Source of the DNA: an archaeon | GTDB taxonomy: Archaea > Thermoproteota > Nitrososphaeria > Nitrososphaerales > CADDZS01 | Length of the DNA: 18,156 nt | Assembly (NCBI GenBank): GCA_021806865.1 | Contig: JAKAPU010000036.1 | Location: forward strand, 1-18,156 | Reading direction: 5' to 3' | Shown here: positions 7,281 through 14,844 of the stretch, piece after piece | Numbering within the stretch: position 1 is the first letter of the stretch | How the letters are laid out: the number at the start of each line of letters is the position of its first letter | Notes under the pieces: generated by a model | The model's database searches: none | Seen by the model: the letters and a program-made list of their open reading frames with translations, nothing else | Told to the model about the DNA's origin: nothing | Program-made: the position numbers and the translations under genes

Positions 7281-8864
7281 ATGGAGCAGAGGCCTACGAC
7301 CCAGTTCAATGTATTCGTAATAATTCTCGACTTGGTTTTTTCATGGACAAGGATGCTTGTTGCTCTTGGATTGAGCATACTGTTTAGTCTCACAGTAGGA
7401 ATTCTCGCAGCTCGAAACAAGAGGGCGGAATCCATCATCGTACCATTGCTCGATGTGTTTCAATCAATTCCGATATTGGGATTCTTCCCGCTGGTCATGC
7501 TTGGAGTGGTCTCATTGATTCCGGGACAAATGGGTGTCAATCTCGCGGTAATCATCCTGATTTTCACCAGCATGTCCTGGAACATCGCATTCGGAGTTTA
7601 TGAAGCGGTCAAAGCTATTCCGCAAGACTACATAGACCTATCCAAGATTTCTCAGACTAGCTCATGGCATAGGATAACATCGATTTACATTCCAGCTTCG
7701 CTAAGCAGGATAGCTTACAACACTCAGACATCGTGGGCTGTGGGCTTGTTTTACTTGGCTTCCAGCGAAATAATCTCTCTTGGCAAAGAATCCACAAGTG
7801 TACAATATGGTATAGGCGTTGCAGTAATCAATCTTGCAAATAATCAAGACTGGACGGGATTCGCGTATGCCATGATAGCGTTAATCATCGCCGTGATTGT
7901 GTGGCAGTTCGTATTTCTTCGCGAATTTGCGTTATGGTCCGAGAGGTACAAGTTCGGAGAAGACACACGCGGAGTGCGACGAGATACCTTGATGAGATTC
8001 TATTCATGGATCAATCAGAGGTCAATATCGAAACTCTTTCTGCTGACACAGGGGAGAGGGGTGACACGATTTTCTTCCTCGCTTTCCCGATTTCGCAAGG
8101 GGGTGAAGTATGCTGTTGTGATACTTGTGGTCATTTTCATTGTTCTGGAATTGGGAGCGATGACGAGTCTAGAGTCCTCGCTGACTCACCTGCCAAGTCT
8201 AAGTGTTATTGCAAATACCGAAGGTTCGATACTTGTTGCACTTGCATTTTCTTTTGTCCGTGTCTGGTACGTCTACTTTATTTGCATCGCGATTGGGCTA
8301 CCGCTTGGAATATCAATTGCACTAAACCGAAGACTGTATGATACTGCTTCTCCAATGCTGGAAGTCATCGCATCTATCCCTGCCCCACTCCTACTGCCGG
8401 TACTTGTTGAAGCTCTTTACAAAAACGGTGAAGCGGTTGCAGCGGTCATAGTCTTTCTCGGCACGTTTTGGTACATAATTTTCAACATCATGGCAGGCGT
8501 GCGATCAATGCCTTCAGATTTGTTCGAACTCAAACGGGAATTCAAGATATCAAATTGGCAGGCTTGGCGGAACATCTACATCCCTGCGACCGTGACAGCC
8601 TTTGTCACCGGCTCTATCACAGCAATAGGAGCAGCATGGAACACGCTGATTGTGGCCGAGTACTTCCAGCAACCGGGACAACCGGTAGAAACACAGGTCC
8701 AAACTGGAATCGGAAAAACGATAGCTCTTGCTACACTCAACAATGATCCTCTGGTATTGACTCTTGCAGTCCTGTCGATGACTGCCTTGATTATTTTCTT
8801 CAATTTGACAGTTTGGCGACGTGTGTATCATCACACAACGAAGAAGTACGCTTACAACAGGTGA
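7281..8864 (+). CDS. ABC transporter permease, duplicated (fused double permease), nitrate/sulfonate/taurine type
   Basis: A 527-residue integral membrane protein made of two tandem binding-protein-dependent permease units, so one chain could supply both membrane halves of the transporter. Unit 1 spans about residues 10-215 with an EAA coupling motif in the stretch YEAVKAIPQDYIDL at about 107-140. Unit 2 spans about 275-520 with its EAA motif starting MAGVRSMPSDLFEL at about 403-437. About 12 membrane segments are visible. The architecture matches the archaeal 'anion transport system, duplicated permease' group (COG4986 as I recall). ATG 7281 has no Shine-Dalgarno sequence, suggesting a leaderless operon head. 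The ATPase gene follows 49 bases downstream. The transported ion is not revealed by sequence; nitrate, sulfonate, taurine and bicarbonate are family options. Confidence 0.9.
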   Translation: MEQRPTTQFNVFVIILDLVFSWTRMLVALGLSILFSLTVGILAARNKRAESIIVPLLDVFQSIPILGFFPLVMLGVVSLIPGQMGVNLAVIILIFTSMSWNIAFGVYEAVKAIPQDYIDLSKISQTSSWHRITSIYIPASLSRIAYNTQTSWAVGLFYLASSEIISLGKESTSVQYGIGVAVINLANNQDWTGFAYAMIALIIAVIVWQFVFLREFALWSERYKFGEDTRGVRRDTLMRFYSWINQRSISKLFLLTQGRGVTRFSSSLSRFRKGVKYAVVILVVIFIVLELGAMTSLESSLTHLPSLSVIANTEGSILVALAFSFVRVWYVYFICIAIGLPLGISIALNRRLYDTASPMLEVIASIPAPLLLPVLVEALYKNGEAVAAVIVFLGTFWYIIFNIMAGVRSMPSDLFELKREFKISNWQAWRNIYIPATVTAFVTGSITAIGAAWNTLIVAEYFQQPGQPVETQVQTGIGKTIALATLNNDPLVLTLAVLSMTALIIFFNLTVWRRVYHHTTKKYAYNR

Positions 8865-8899
8865 GGAAATTCGTGGCAAACCATATCACGTGCATAGTT

Positions 8900-8905
8900 G
8901 GAGGT
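8900..8905 (+). promoter_or_regulatory. Strong Shine-Dalgarno site for the ABC ATPase
   Basis: GGAGGT lies 8 bases before the ATG at 8914. It contrasts with the SD-less first genes of transcripts in this window and fits the ATPase being an internal operon gene. It also fixes the start of the ATPase. Confidence 0.75.
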
Positions 8906-8913
8906 AAGTTTGG

Positions 8914-9747
8914 ATGAGCTCGGTGCTTCAAGACAAAGCTGGCGTGACAATTCAGGCTGGAAAGACTCAGGATTCGAACAAGAGTTCTTACTCTGAACCA
9001 GTGATATCAGTCGAGCATGTCAGCCTTGATTTCAGAAAAGAAAAGGAGCAGCTACCTGTAATATCCGATGTGTCATTCTCTGCGTGGAAGGATCAGTTTG
9101 TCACAATCACTGGTCCCTCGGGCTGCGGCAAGTCGTCTCTTCTCAGGATGATCGCTGGTCTGAATAGGGCGTCGTCAGGCGTAGTGAAGTTCCGTCAAAC
9201 TCCGATAGTGGAGCCGATCAGCCAAGTTTCTATGATCTTCCAGAATTTCGTTTTGCTGCCATGGCGCACCTCTCTGGAAAACGTAATGTTTGGCCTTTCT
9301 TCTAGGAAAGATCTCGGTGAGGAGGAGAAGAAGGAAAGATCGTTGAGGGCCCTTGATGACACGGGCTTGAAGGGTTTTGAGAATGTGTACCCTGGCGAAC
9401 TCTCTGGAGGTATGAAACAGAGAGTTGGCATTGCAAGAGCGCTGGCGCTCGAACCAGAAGTCTTGCTGATGGACGAGCCATTCAGTTCTCTTGATAATCT
9501 AACAGCCGAGCATCTGAGAAGAGAAGTCTATTCGCTTCTTATCAACCCATCTTCTCCGATCCAGACGGTTATCATGGTTAGTCACAACGTCGAGGAGATT
9601 ATTGAGCTCTCGGACAAGATCGTCATCTTATCTCCAAGACCTGCGCACGTTGTAGCAGAACTTTGCATCGACATGCCTCGCCCGCGTAACAAGAAATCCG
9701 AAGAGTTTTTCTCATGGGTGGACAAAGTATACGCATTACTTGCATAA
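8914..9747 (+). CDS. ABC transporter ATP-binding protein, SsuB/TauB/NrtD type
   Basis: A 277-residue cytoplasmic ATPase that powers the adjacent double permease. Walker A GPSGCGKSS lies at about 67-75, the Q-loop in MIFQNFVLLPW near 109, the ABC signature LSGGMKQR at about 163-170, Walker B plus D-loop LLMDEPFSSLD at about 184-194, and the switch histidine in VSHNVEE near 227. An N-terminal tail of about 30 polar residues precedes the domain and is longer than in most relatives. In many bacterial homologues an extra AAA-associated domain is fused at the C-terminus. Here that domain is a separate gene starting nine bases after this stop, so the pair looks like a split version. All catalytic motifs are intact. 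Confidence 0.93.
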   Translation: MSSVLQDKAGVTIQAGKTQDSNKSSYSEPVISVEHVSLDFRKEKEQLPVISDVSFSAWKDQFVTITGPSGCGKSSLLRMIAGLNRASSGVVKFRQTPIVEPISQVSMIFQNFVLLPWRTSLENVMFGLSSRKDLGEEEKKERSLRALDDTGLKGFENVYPGELSGGMKQRVGIARALALEPEVLLMDEPFSSLDNLTAEHLRREVYSLLINPSSPIQTVIMVSHNVEEIIELSDKIVILSPRPAHVVAELCIDMPRPRNKKSEEFFSWVDKVYALLA

Positions 9748-9756
9748 CAGGAAAGT

Positions 9757-10281
9757 GTGAAATTGGAAAAAGCTGCAACGCCTGCTGAGGCTCCCCAGAG
9801 GCCTCCAATCATGCCTGCAAACGTGAGAGCCGGTCAGGTGATAGGGCTGGTTGAGATAACTGGTGGACTCGGCACTCCTATCGATGCTTCAAAGCTTGCC
9901 GATGAATTTGGTTCGGATCTTGCCGTACTCTTGCCAATCTTGGACACGGGCGAGATGCTGGGATTGATCAAGGTGGAAAAGGGTGATGTCTCGCTGACTG
10001 AACTCGGGCAAAAGTTTCAGAGACTTTCCAAGAACAAGGTGCGCATGTTGAAAGATCAACTTGCAAAAGTGGAACCATTCAAAACTGCCCTGGAATTGGC
10101 TACGCGAGACGGCGAGTTTTCCGCAAGTGACGTTGCAAACGCTCTACAGGAAAAGGACATCCGATGGCATCACAAACAGGAGATGAACGAGATGCAGATT
10201 CAAGCTCTTTTGATACACTGGTCTATCTATGCCGGGCTCCTAAACTATAACGGGAAGGACGGCAAGTTTAGAAAGGCTTAG
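9757..10281 (+). CDS. AAA-associated C-terminal domain protein, accessory to the ABC ATPase
   Basis: A 174-residue soluble protein. Residues about 18-165, from NVRAGQVIGLVEI to the HHKQEMNEMQIQALLIHW segment, match in style the AAA-associated C-terminal domain (COG4754/PF09821 as I recall) that elsewhere is fused to nitrate/sulfonate-type ABC ATPases. The first half resembles a winged-helix unit (ASKLADEFGSDLAVLLPIL, then GLIKVEKGDVSLTELG), so it may regulate the ATPase or sense a ligand. Start GTG 9757, preceded by a weak GGAAA. The gene directly follows the ATPase. Its TAG stop overlaps the stop codon of the convergent VIT-type gene by three bases. Its biochemical role is not known to me. 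Confidence 0.82.
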   Translation: MKLEKAATPAEAPQRPPIMPANVRAGQVIGLVEITGGLGTPIDASKLADEFGSDLAVLLPILDTGEMLGLIKVEKGDVSLTELGQKFQRLSKNKVRMLKDQLAKVEPFKTALELATRDGEFSASDVANALQEKDIRWHHKQEMNEMQIQALLIHWSIYAGLLNYNGKDGKFRKA

Positions 10282-11162
10282 ACAAATACGAGAAGGCTGC
10301 CGATCGTGTACAGGATGAGAGACGCTAAGGCCCCGACGAGTAACATTTCTGTCCCGGCGTTCCACATCTTTCTTCCGCTCAACCTGCCCTTCCAACCACC
10401 TGCAAAAAACAAGAATGCCAAGGAACTTGCTGTTGAAGCAATTAATGAGAGTTGTCTTCCCGGAACCAAGAAATATGATACCAGCGGGACAAACGCGCCA
10501 ACTATGAAAGCTAGACCGATGGCGCTCGCCGTCTTTATCGGATTCTCAAGATTAGTTTCGTGTATGTACAATTCGTGCATCAAAAGATCCTCCAGCCACT
10601 TTTGCTTGTTTGAAGTTATCCTTTTCACCACGATTTCCGATTCTTCCTCAGTCAATCCCTTCTTCAAGTAGAACGACTTTAGTTCCTGCCTTTCTTCTGC
10701 CGGCTCTTTTTCGATCTCAAGGGATTCTCTCGATGCGTCTGCTTTGAACAAGTCGTGTTCAGACCTTGCCGAAATCAGCCCGCCGAAGAACATCGAAACC
10801 GCCCCGGCAAGCATTGCTGCGATCCCAGCAAACCTGATCAGGTCAATGTTCTGTACGGCGCTTGCGAATCCCGCAAGGAACGCGAGGTTCGTTACGAGCC
10901 CGTCAGACAATCCGAGGGCTATGTCCGCTATTATACCCCTTCCACGAATATGTTCGTGTATCTCACGTGATGGAAGCGCAGAGTCGGCCCGACCCTCCAC
11001 CTCAGTCTTGTCAACGACACCATTGTCCAGCTGGAATTTCACCAAGTGCTTGTAAGGTGCATTCTTTCGCGTCTGTCCCTTTAGGCTTTTCGTATCAATT
11101 CTACTGATGGGACGTCCTCGATGCGTATCCTCAACAAGAGAGAAATAGCCGTTGTGTGCCAA
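10278..11162 (-). CDS. VIT1/CCC1-family Fe2+/Mn2+ transporter with N-terminal extension
   Basis: A 294-residue membrane protein. From about residue 80 it matches the VIT/CCC1 family: first helix IADIALGLSDGLVTNLAFLAGF with the conserved Asp and Gly, second helix with AGAVSMFFGGLISARSE, a cytoplasmic acidic helical stretch rich in Glu (about 145-200, the metal-binding region) and three more helices to the C-terminus. Members move Fe2+ or Mn2+ out of the cytosol or into stores. About 80 residues ahead of the first helix are unusual and look like a small beta-rich segment (KHLVKFQLDNGVV). TTG 11162 is the only start covering it; an internal GTG at the KHLVKF position would shorten the protein. 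The start lies just 22 bases from the divergent aldolase start. The MntR-like gene in this window could regulate it. Confidence 0.87.
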   Translation of the reverse strand: MAHNGYFSLVEDTHRGRPISRIDTKSLKGQTRKNAPYKHLVKFQLDNGVVDKTEVEGRADSALPSREIHEHIRGRGIIADIALGLSDGLVTNLAFLAGFASAVQNIDLIRFAGIAAMLAGAVSMFFGGLISARSEHDLFKADASRESLEIEKEPAEERQELKSFYLKKGLTEEESEIVVKRITSNKQKWLEDLLMHELYIHETNLENPIKTASAIGLAFIVGAFVPLVSYFLVPGRQLSLIASTASSLAFLFFAGGWKGRLSGRKMWNAGTEMLLVGALASLILYTIGSLLVFV

Positions 11163-11184
11163 ATCCGCCGCTGAGTGAAAACTA

Positions 11185-12030
11185 TTGAAAACGCACTCTA
11201 ACTGGGGGCTTCAGAACAGATTATCTCGCATGATCTTGCCAAAGGATGGCCGCTCCGTGATGCTAGCTTGCGATCATGGATACTTTATGGGTCCAACGCA
11301 TCGACTTGAGGAACCAAGAAAGACGATCGAACCGCTTGTCCAGTATTCTGACGCTCTAGCGGTGACACGTGGAGTTTTGAGAACGGAGGTTAATCCAGAC
11401 TGGAATACCCCGATCATCCTTCGAGTCTCTGGAGGAACAACGATTCTGAGAGACGATCTAAGCGACGAAGGTATCACTACATCTATGAGCGAAGCTGTGA
11501 GACTGAACGTCTCAGCTGTTGCTCTCTCTGTATTTGCGGGAACGCAACACGAAAGACAGACGCTGCTGAACCTTTCAAAACTGGTTGACGAGGGAGAGGA
11601 AATTGGAATGCCGGTGATGGCAATCACTGCCGTCGGAAAGGAACTCGAGAAGAGGGATGCGCGATATCTTGCGCTTGCCTGTCGCGTCTCGGCAGAAATC
11701 GGCGCGCACGTTGTGAAGACATACTACTGCGATGGTTTTTCCAAAGTTTCGCAGGGCTGCCCGGTGCCGTTGGTGGTGGCCGGAGGCCCAAAGTTGAGCA
11801 CGGAGAGGGATGCTTTTGAACTCGCTTTCAATGCCTTACAAGAAGGAGCAATTGGCGTAGATATGGGTCGCAATATCTGGCAGAACGATCACCCAGTTGC
11901 TATGATTAGAGCTATCAGGGCAATTGTTCACGAAGGATACAAGGTGAAAGAGGCCTCAGATCTGTTTGAAGAATCCAAATTGAAAGAAAGCGGCGTGCAT
12001 ATTGAGCCACGCATTTCGTCTCGAGCCTAG
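11185..12030 (+). CDS. LsrF-like class I aldolase/thiolase (DeoC/FbaB superfamily)
   Basis: A 281-residue cytosolic TIM-barrel enzyme. It resembles E. coli LsrF by eye throughout: WGLQNRLSR, VMLACDHGYFMGPT, TRGVLR, GMPVMAITAVGKE, VKTYYC, CPVPLVVAGGPK and GVDMGRNIWQ. Lys178 in VKTYYC is the expected Schiff-base lysine, and the GG plus GVDMGRN phosphate loops are intact. LsrF processes a phosphorylated autoinducer-2 product, but no other lsr gene is here, so the archaeal copy more likely handles another phosphorylated sugar or ketone. Archaeal-type class I fructose-bisphosphate aldolase and the related aminotransferring ADH synthase are alternatives within the superfamily. TTG 11185 places the family's WG(M/L)Q motif seven residues in, as expected for a slightly shorter N-terminus. 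Confidence 0.87.
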   Translation: MKTHSNWGLQNRLSRMILPKDGRSVMLACDHGYFMGPTHRLEEPRKTIEPLVQYSDALAVTRGVLRTEVNPDWNTPIILRVSGGTTILRDDLSDEGITTSMSEAVRLNVSAVALSVFAGTQHERQTLLNLSKLVDEGEEIGMPVMAITAVGKELEKRDARYLALACRVSAEIGAHVVKTYYCDGFSKVSQGCPVPLVVAGGPKLSTERDAFELAFNALQEGAIGVDMGRNIWQNDHPVAMIRAIRAIVHEGYKVKEASDLFEESKLKESGVHIEPRISSRA

Positions 12031-12547
12031 ACCTGAACAGATGTTGCTCGATGATTTCTTCCAAAGTATGTTTGCAGTGTGACTTTTGTCAACTTGGTTC
12101 TAAGCGATGACGAAAAGTGCTAGCACATTCTGTCTGGTGTGAAGGCGGTCATGTACCCAACTCACTTTCCTTTGGATATCAGCTAGTTTGATTCATGATT
12201 TGATACAGTTTCCAATCGGCTCGCCAATTTTTTCTTCGCCTTTTTTCTGCGGCTTCACTCGATGCTGCACCATCAAAGGATCTTACATATTCTGCCGACA
12301 CTTTTGCCGCAAGTTTCAATAGCGCTGACGTGAATCTGGGTAGCCTTTGTGCGTTTCATGTGTTCTCCCTTGCGGCTCCAGTGTTGCGGCGATAATCAAG
12401 GATGCAAATAACGCAGTAATCCCCTGGCTTGATCCTTCCGTAGGTCGCACTTTCACCCACAAATCCGAAATCCACGTTCTGATTCATACAGACTGTTGTG
12501 GAAAACAATTTTACATGAACGAAAAGATATTCCCGTGAAACCATCTA
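12031..12547. other. Intergenic region of 517 bases with T tracts, no confident gene
   Basis: No protein with recognisable domains is encoded here on either strand. Two T6 tracts at 12228-12233 and 12241-12246 could terminate plus-strand transcription from the aldolase gene. On the minus strand the same tracts become Lys/Arg codons of a short open frame (12179-12319). The segment 12347-12544 is open on both strands for about 60 codons, but neither translation looks like a protein. No tRNA cloverleaf was found. The right end must hold the promoter of the TauE gene, with an A-rich AAAAGATATT about 20-30 bases before the ATG. Confidence 0.5.
12179..12319 (-). CDS. Candidate small basic protein, 46 residues
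   Basis: An open frame from TTG 12319 to TGA 12179 gives MKLAAKVSAEYVRSFDG followed by an Ala/Glu stretch, a KRRRKNWRADW basic patch and a short tail. Two amphipathic helices are plausible and the composition is protein-like rather than random. There is no ribosome binding site, no ATG and no family match that I know. It may be noise or the remnant of a larger gene. Confidence 0.22.
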   Translation of the reverse strand: MKLAAKVSAEYVRSFDGAASSEAAEKRRRKNWRADWKLYQIMNQTS

Positions 12548-13420
12548 ATGTTTGGAATCGAAGAGTATCTTCTGTTAATGTTTTTGATTTCGATTCTGGC
12601 AGGTCTGATCGGCGCGATGGTTGGTCTAGGTGGTGGCATTCTAGTCGTCCCCGTGCTCACGCTGCTGTTCAATGTACCTATAGACTATGCAATAGGAGCA
12701 AGCATAGTATCAGTCATCGCCACTTCCAGCGGATCTGCTTCCTCGTTCGTTCGTAACAAGATTGCCAATATCAGGGTTGGCATGTTTCTTGAGGTTGGTA
12801 CTGCCACTGGAGCTGTTGTCGGCGCTCTGACTACACTTTTTCTCGCCAAGAGCGGACTTGAATGGGTCGTTTTCATTGCATTCGGTATATTCCTTCTAAC
12901 CTCTTCATACGACCTTTACAGAAAGTCTAGAGCCGAGCGAAAGTCTAACGGGCCGCACGTGAATCAGATACCAAACCGGATATCGGAAAAGTTGAACCTT
13001 AAGGGGAAATACTATGATAGCGCAATGAAGAAGGAATACAGCTATGAAGCGGCCAGAGCGCCAGAAGCTCTTGGAATCATGTTCTTTTCAGGTTTGCTAT
13101 CAGGACTGCTTGGCATCGGAAGTGGTGCTTTGAATGTGGTGAGCATGGACTCCGTTATGAAGCTTCCATTCAAAGTCTCTACTACAACAAGCAACTTCGT
13201 TATGGGCGTCACGGCAGCTGCGAGCACGGCAATTTTTTACATCGGAGGATATGTCAACCCAATACTAGCTGCGCCGATCGCAATTGGTGTAATGCTCGGC
13301 TCTCTTATCGGTGCGAAAGTTCTAGTGCGCACAAAACCCGCGTCGCTTCGTATACTCTTCATAATCATTCTGGTAATACTTGGCTTACAGATGTTGCAGA
13401 AAGGTCTGCTCCTTGGGTGA
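12548..13420 (+). CDS. TauE/SafE-family sulfite exporter-like membrane protein, copy 1
   Basis: A 290-residue polytopic membrane protein with the internal repeat of the TauE/SafE (COG0730) family. The first half carries GAMVGLGGGILVVPVL (about residues 22-37) and ATSSGSASSFVR. The second half carries GLLSGLLGIGSGAL (about 183-196) and STTTSNFVMGVTA. About eight helices are visible, with a charged cytoplasmic loop of about 55 residues in the middle. Members export sulfite, sulfonates or other organic anions. ATG 12548 has no Shine-Dalgarno sequence, so it is probably a leaderless first gene. The DUF1634 gene begins six bases after the stop. A paralogue with the same partner lies inverted at 15336-16190. 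The actual substrate is unknown. Confidence 0.9.
   Translation: MFGIEEYLLLMFLISILAGLIGAMVGLGGGILVVPVLTLLFNVPIDYAIGASIVSVIATSSGSASSFVRNKIANIRVGMFLEVGTATGAVVGALTTLFLAKSGLEWVVFIAFGIFLLTSSYDLYRKSRAERKSNGPHVNQIPNRISEKLNLKGKYYDSAMKKEYSYEAARAPEALGIMFFSGLLSGLLGIGSGALNVVSMDSVMKLPFKVSTTTSNFVMGVTAAASTAIFYIGGYVNPILAAPIAIGVMLGSLIGAKVLVRTKPASLRILFIIILVILGLQMLQKGLLLG
13416..13420 (+). promoter_or_regulatory. Shine-Dalgarno site inside the TauE stop region
   Basis: GGTGA overlaps the last codon and stop of the TauE gene, six bases before the ATG at 13427. It indicates translation of the DUF1634 gene from the same message. Confidence 0.55.
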
Positions 13421-13426
13421 GGGTCA

Positions 13427-13846
13427 ATGTCCGACGAAAAGAGATCACGCTCGCTGCAAATAGATGTTAATTCGATTGTGAGCAAGGTTCTGAGATACGG
13501 GGTTATTGTAAGCGCTGCAGTCATTGCAATCGGAGTCTTGTTATTAGTCATCGGCACAAGAACGCCCAATTATCCAGATTCTCTGACGAACTTGATTCAA
13601 GCAAATTATGGAAGGCCGAGTCTCAATCTCTATTCTCTGCTTTATGGAGTGGTTCATCTCAAAGGTGACTACTTGATTCAGCTCGGCCTTTTGATTCTGC
13701 TCGCGACTCCGCTCATCAGGGTCGCTACCTCACTCGTGCTTTTTGCTGCGAGCAGAGATTTTCTTTACGTTGTGGTTACTTTGATAGTTCTTGTTGTGTT
13801 GATTTTGAGCGTCTTTGTCGTAGGGCCGTATGAAGCAGGCCTATGA
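13427..13846 (+). CDS. DUF1634 membrane protein, partner of TauE copy 1
   Basis: A 139-residue membrane protein with three hydrophobic helices at about residues 25-47, 82-105 and 112-135, the DUF1634 pattern (VLRYGVIVSAAVIAIGVLLL, then QLGLLILLATPLIRV, then a hydrophobic last helix). DUF1634 proteins occur next to TauE/SafE exporters, so it is probably a small subunit or assembly partner of the exporter. The start at ATG 13427 has a GGTGA site six bases before it and lies six bases after the TauE stop, so the two genes form one operon. The stop is 13 bases from the convergent OsmC-family gene. No catalytic motif is visible. Confidence 0.82.
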   Translation: MSDEKRSRSLQIDVNSIVSKVLRYGVIVSAAVIAIGVLLLVIGTRTPNYPDSLTNLIQANYGRPSLNLYSLLYGVVHLKGDYLIQLGLLILLATPLIRVATSLVLFAASRDFLYVVVTLIVLVVLILSVFVVGPYEAGL

Positions 13847-13859
13847 GCGTCCGCCTAAT

Positions 13860-14264
13860 CTAGACAGACTCTATCGTAATAATCGGAGGATGAGTCAGGG
13901 TGTTGGAGACAGTGCAGTTTCTCTTCGTCTGCTCTAGCAAGAGTTTGAGTCTCTCTTGGCTTTCGACCTTTGGCGAAATTTCGACTTTCAGTGATATCGA
14001 TTTCAGGCTCTCGTACTCTTTCGCTCCCTTCTCGCTAGTAGCAACAATTCTCACTTTTTCCACTGGTATAGACATCGCTCTTGCTATCGACTGCATTGTG
14101 CCGCTGTAGCAACCAACGAGAGAAGAAAGCAATAATTCGGAAGGCGTTGGTCCGAGATCAGTGCCCCTCTGCTCTTGAGGATGGTCCACTATCACTTCGA
14201 AATTTCGCACTTTCACTCTCACTTCTCTTCCCGTTTGTTTCCACTCGGAAGTTACTGTTGGCAT
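13860..14264 (-). CDS. OsmC/Ohr-family protein
   Basis: A 134-residue cytosolic protein with the OsmC/Ohr fold: an N-terminal beta sheet, a long central helix after GPTPSELLLSSLVGC, then a beta-alpha-beta end. The two redox-active cysteines of the family are present, Cys52 in VGCYSG and Cys117 in RNCTVSN. They allow thiol-dependent reduction of organic hydroperoxides, or handling of reactive sulfur species in the OsmC-like (YhfA) subgroup. Its place between two TauE/DUF1634 cassettes hints at a sulfur-related job, but this is inference. ATG 14264 lacks a Shine-Dalgarno sequence. It is 33 bases downstream of the membrane-protein gene on the same strand and may be co-transcribed with it. Confidence 0.88.
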   Translation of the reverse strand: MPTVTSEWKQTGREVRVKVRNFEVIVDHPQEQRGTDLGPTPSELLLSSLVGCYSGTMQSIARAMSIPVEKVRIVATSEKGAKEYESLKSISLKVEISPKVESQERLKLLLEQTKRNCTVSNTLTHPPIITIESV

Positions 14265-14297
14265 TGGAGAACATCACGGATGTCAGAGAGCACTGAT

Positions 14298-14759
14298 TTA
14301 TGATTTCTTCCCCAGCGCTCTGGATGTACTGGCAATAAGAACTCCGATCCAATACTCGATATGCGTTATGATTGAAAAAATGCCGGCTGAATACACAGAG
14401 TAACCAAGGGCGATTATGATACCGATCAATCCTATTCCTCCTCCGAGTGCAATGAGAACGGAAGCAGAGAATTTGTGCTTGAACAACAAAAGGACTCCAC
14501 CCGCGATGACCAGAATTCCTCCGAGCGAAATAATAACAGTCAAGATCGGTATGGCGACCAACAGGATGGTTCTTACAACATCTGGGACGATTTTCTGGCT
14601 CTCGGAAAGAGAAAGGAGAGTTAGAAGAAAGCTCGAAGTCCGGTATCCGCTGTTTATCAGCAAGATCCCGCCCGCGAACGCAAGGATCGTAGCTGATATT
14701 CTGTACGCACTCTTCAAAAAATATCTTTGTGGGTCGTAATGATTCGCAGCTACATACAA
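14298..14759 (-). CDS. Hypothetical four-helix membrane protein
   Basis: A 153-residue protein with about four hydrophobic segments at roughly residues 18-38, 62-92 (possibly two close helices), 99-122 and 130-147. The first external loop is polar (SLSESQKIVPD). I do not recognise a family. The helix-plus-short-loop build is loosely like the DUF1634 neighbours, but I see no clear sequence match to them. TTG 14759 is the most upstream start; another in-frame TTG at the LKSAYR position (about residue 15) is possible, and there is no ATG. It sits between the OsmC gene and the second DUF1634 gene on the same strand, 85 bases after the latter, so it may belong to that transcription unit. Confidence 0.68.
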   Translation of the reverse strand: MYVAANHYDPQRYFLKSAYRISATILAFAGGILLINSGYRTSSFLLTLLSLSESQKIVPDVVRTILLVAIPILTVIISLGGILVIAGGVLLLFKHKFSASVLIALGGGIGLIGIIIALGYSVYSAGIFSIITHIEYWIGVLIASTSRALGKKS

Positions 14760-14844
14760 AAGAGTTGCGCAGGCAAGCTTGTTTAGATTAAGTTCGCCAC
14801 TAGAAAATACTTCTTGGGAAAGGACGAGAAACTAAATGATGGAT

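Noticed and set aside
7901..8879. Alternative-frame ORFs over the double permease, including a Cys-rich 146-codon frame
   Set aside because: The permease frame runs through unbroken with membrane helices and EAA motifs. The cysteines are a by-product of the frame shift.
10306..11107. Plus-strand ORFs opposite the VIT-type transporter
   Set aside because: Antisense shadows of a recognisable membrane protein; Pro/Ser-rich translations without motifs.
12347..12544. Overlapping 60-codon ORFs on both strands before the TauE gene
   Set aside because: Neither has a ribosome site, domain or protein-like composition, and the region must hold the TauE promoter.
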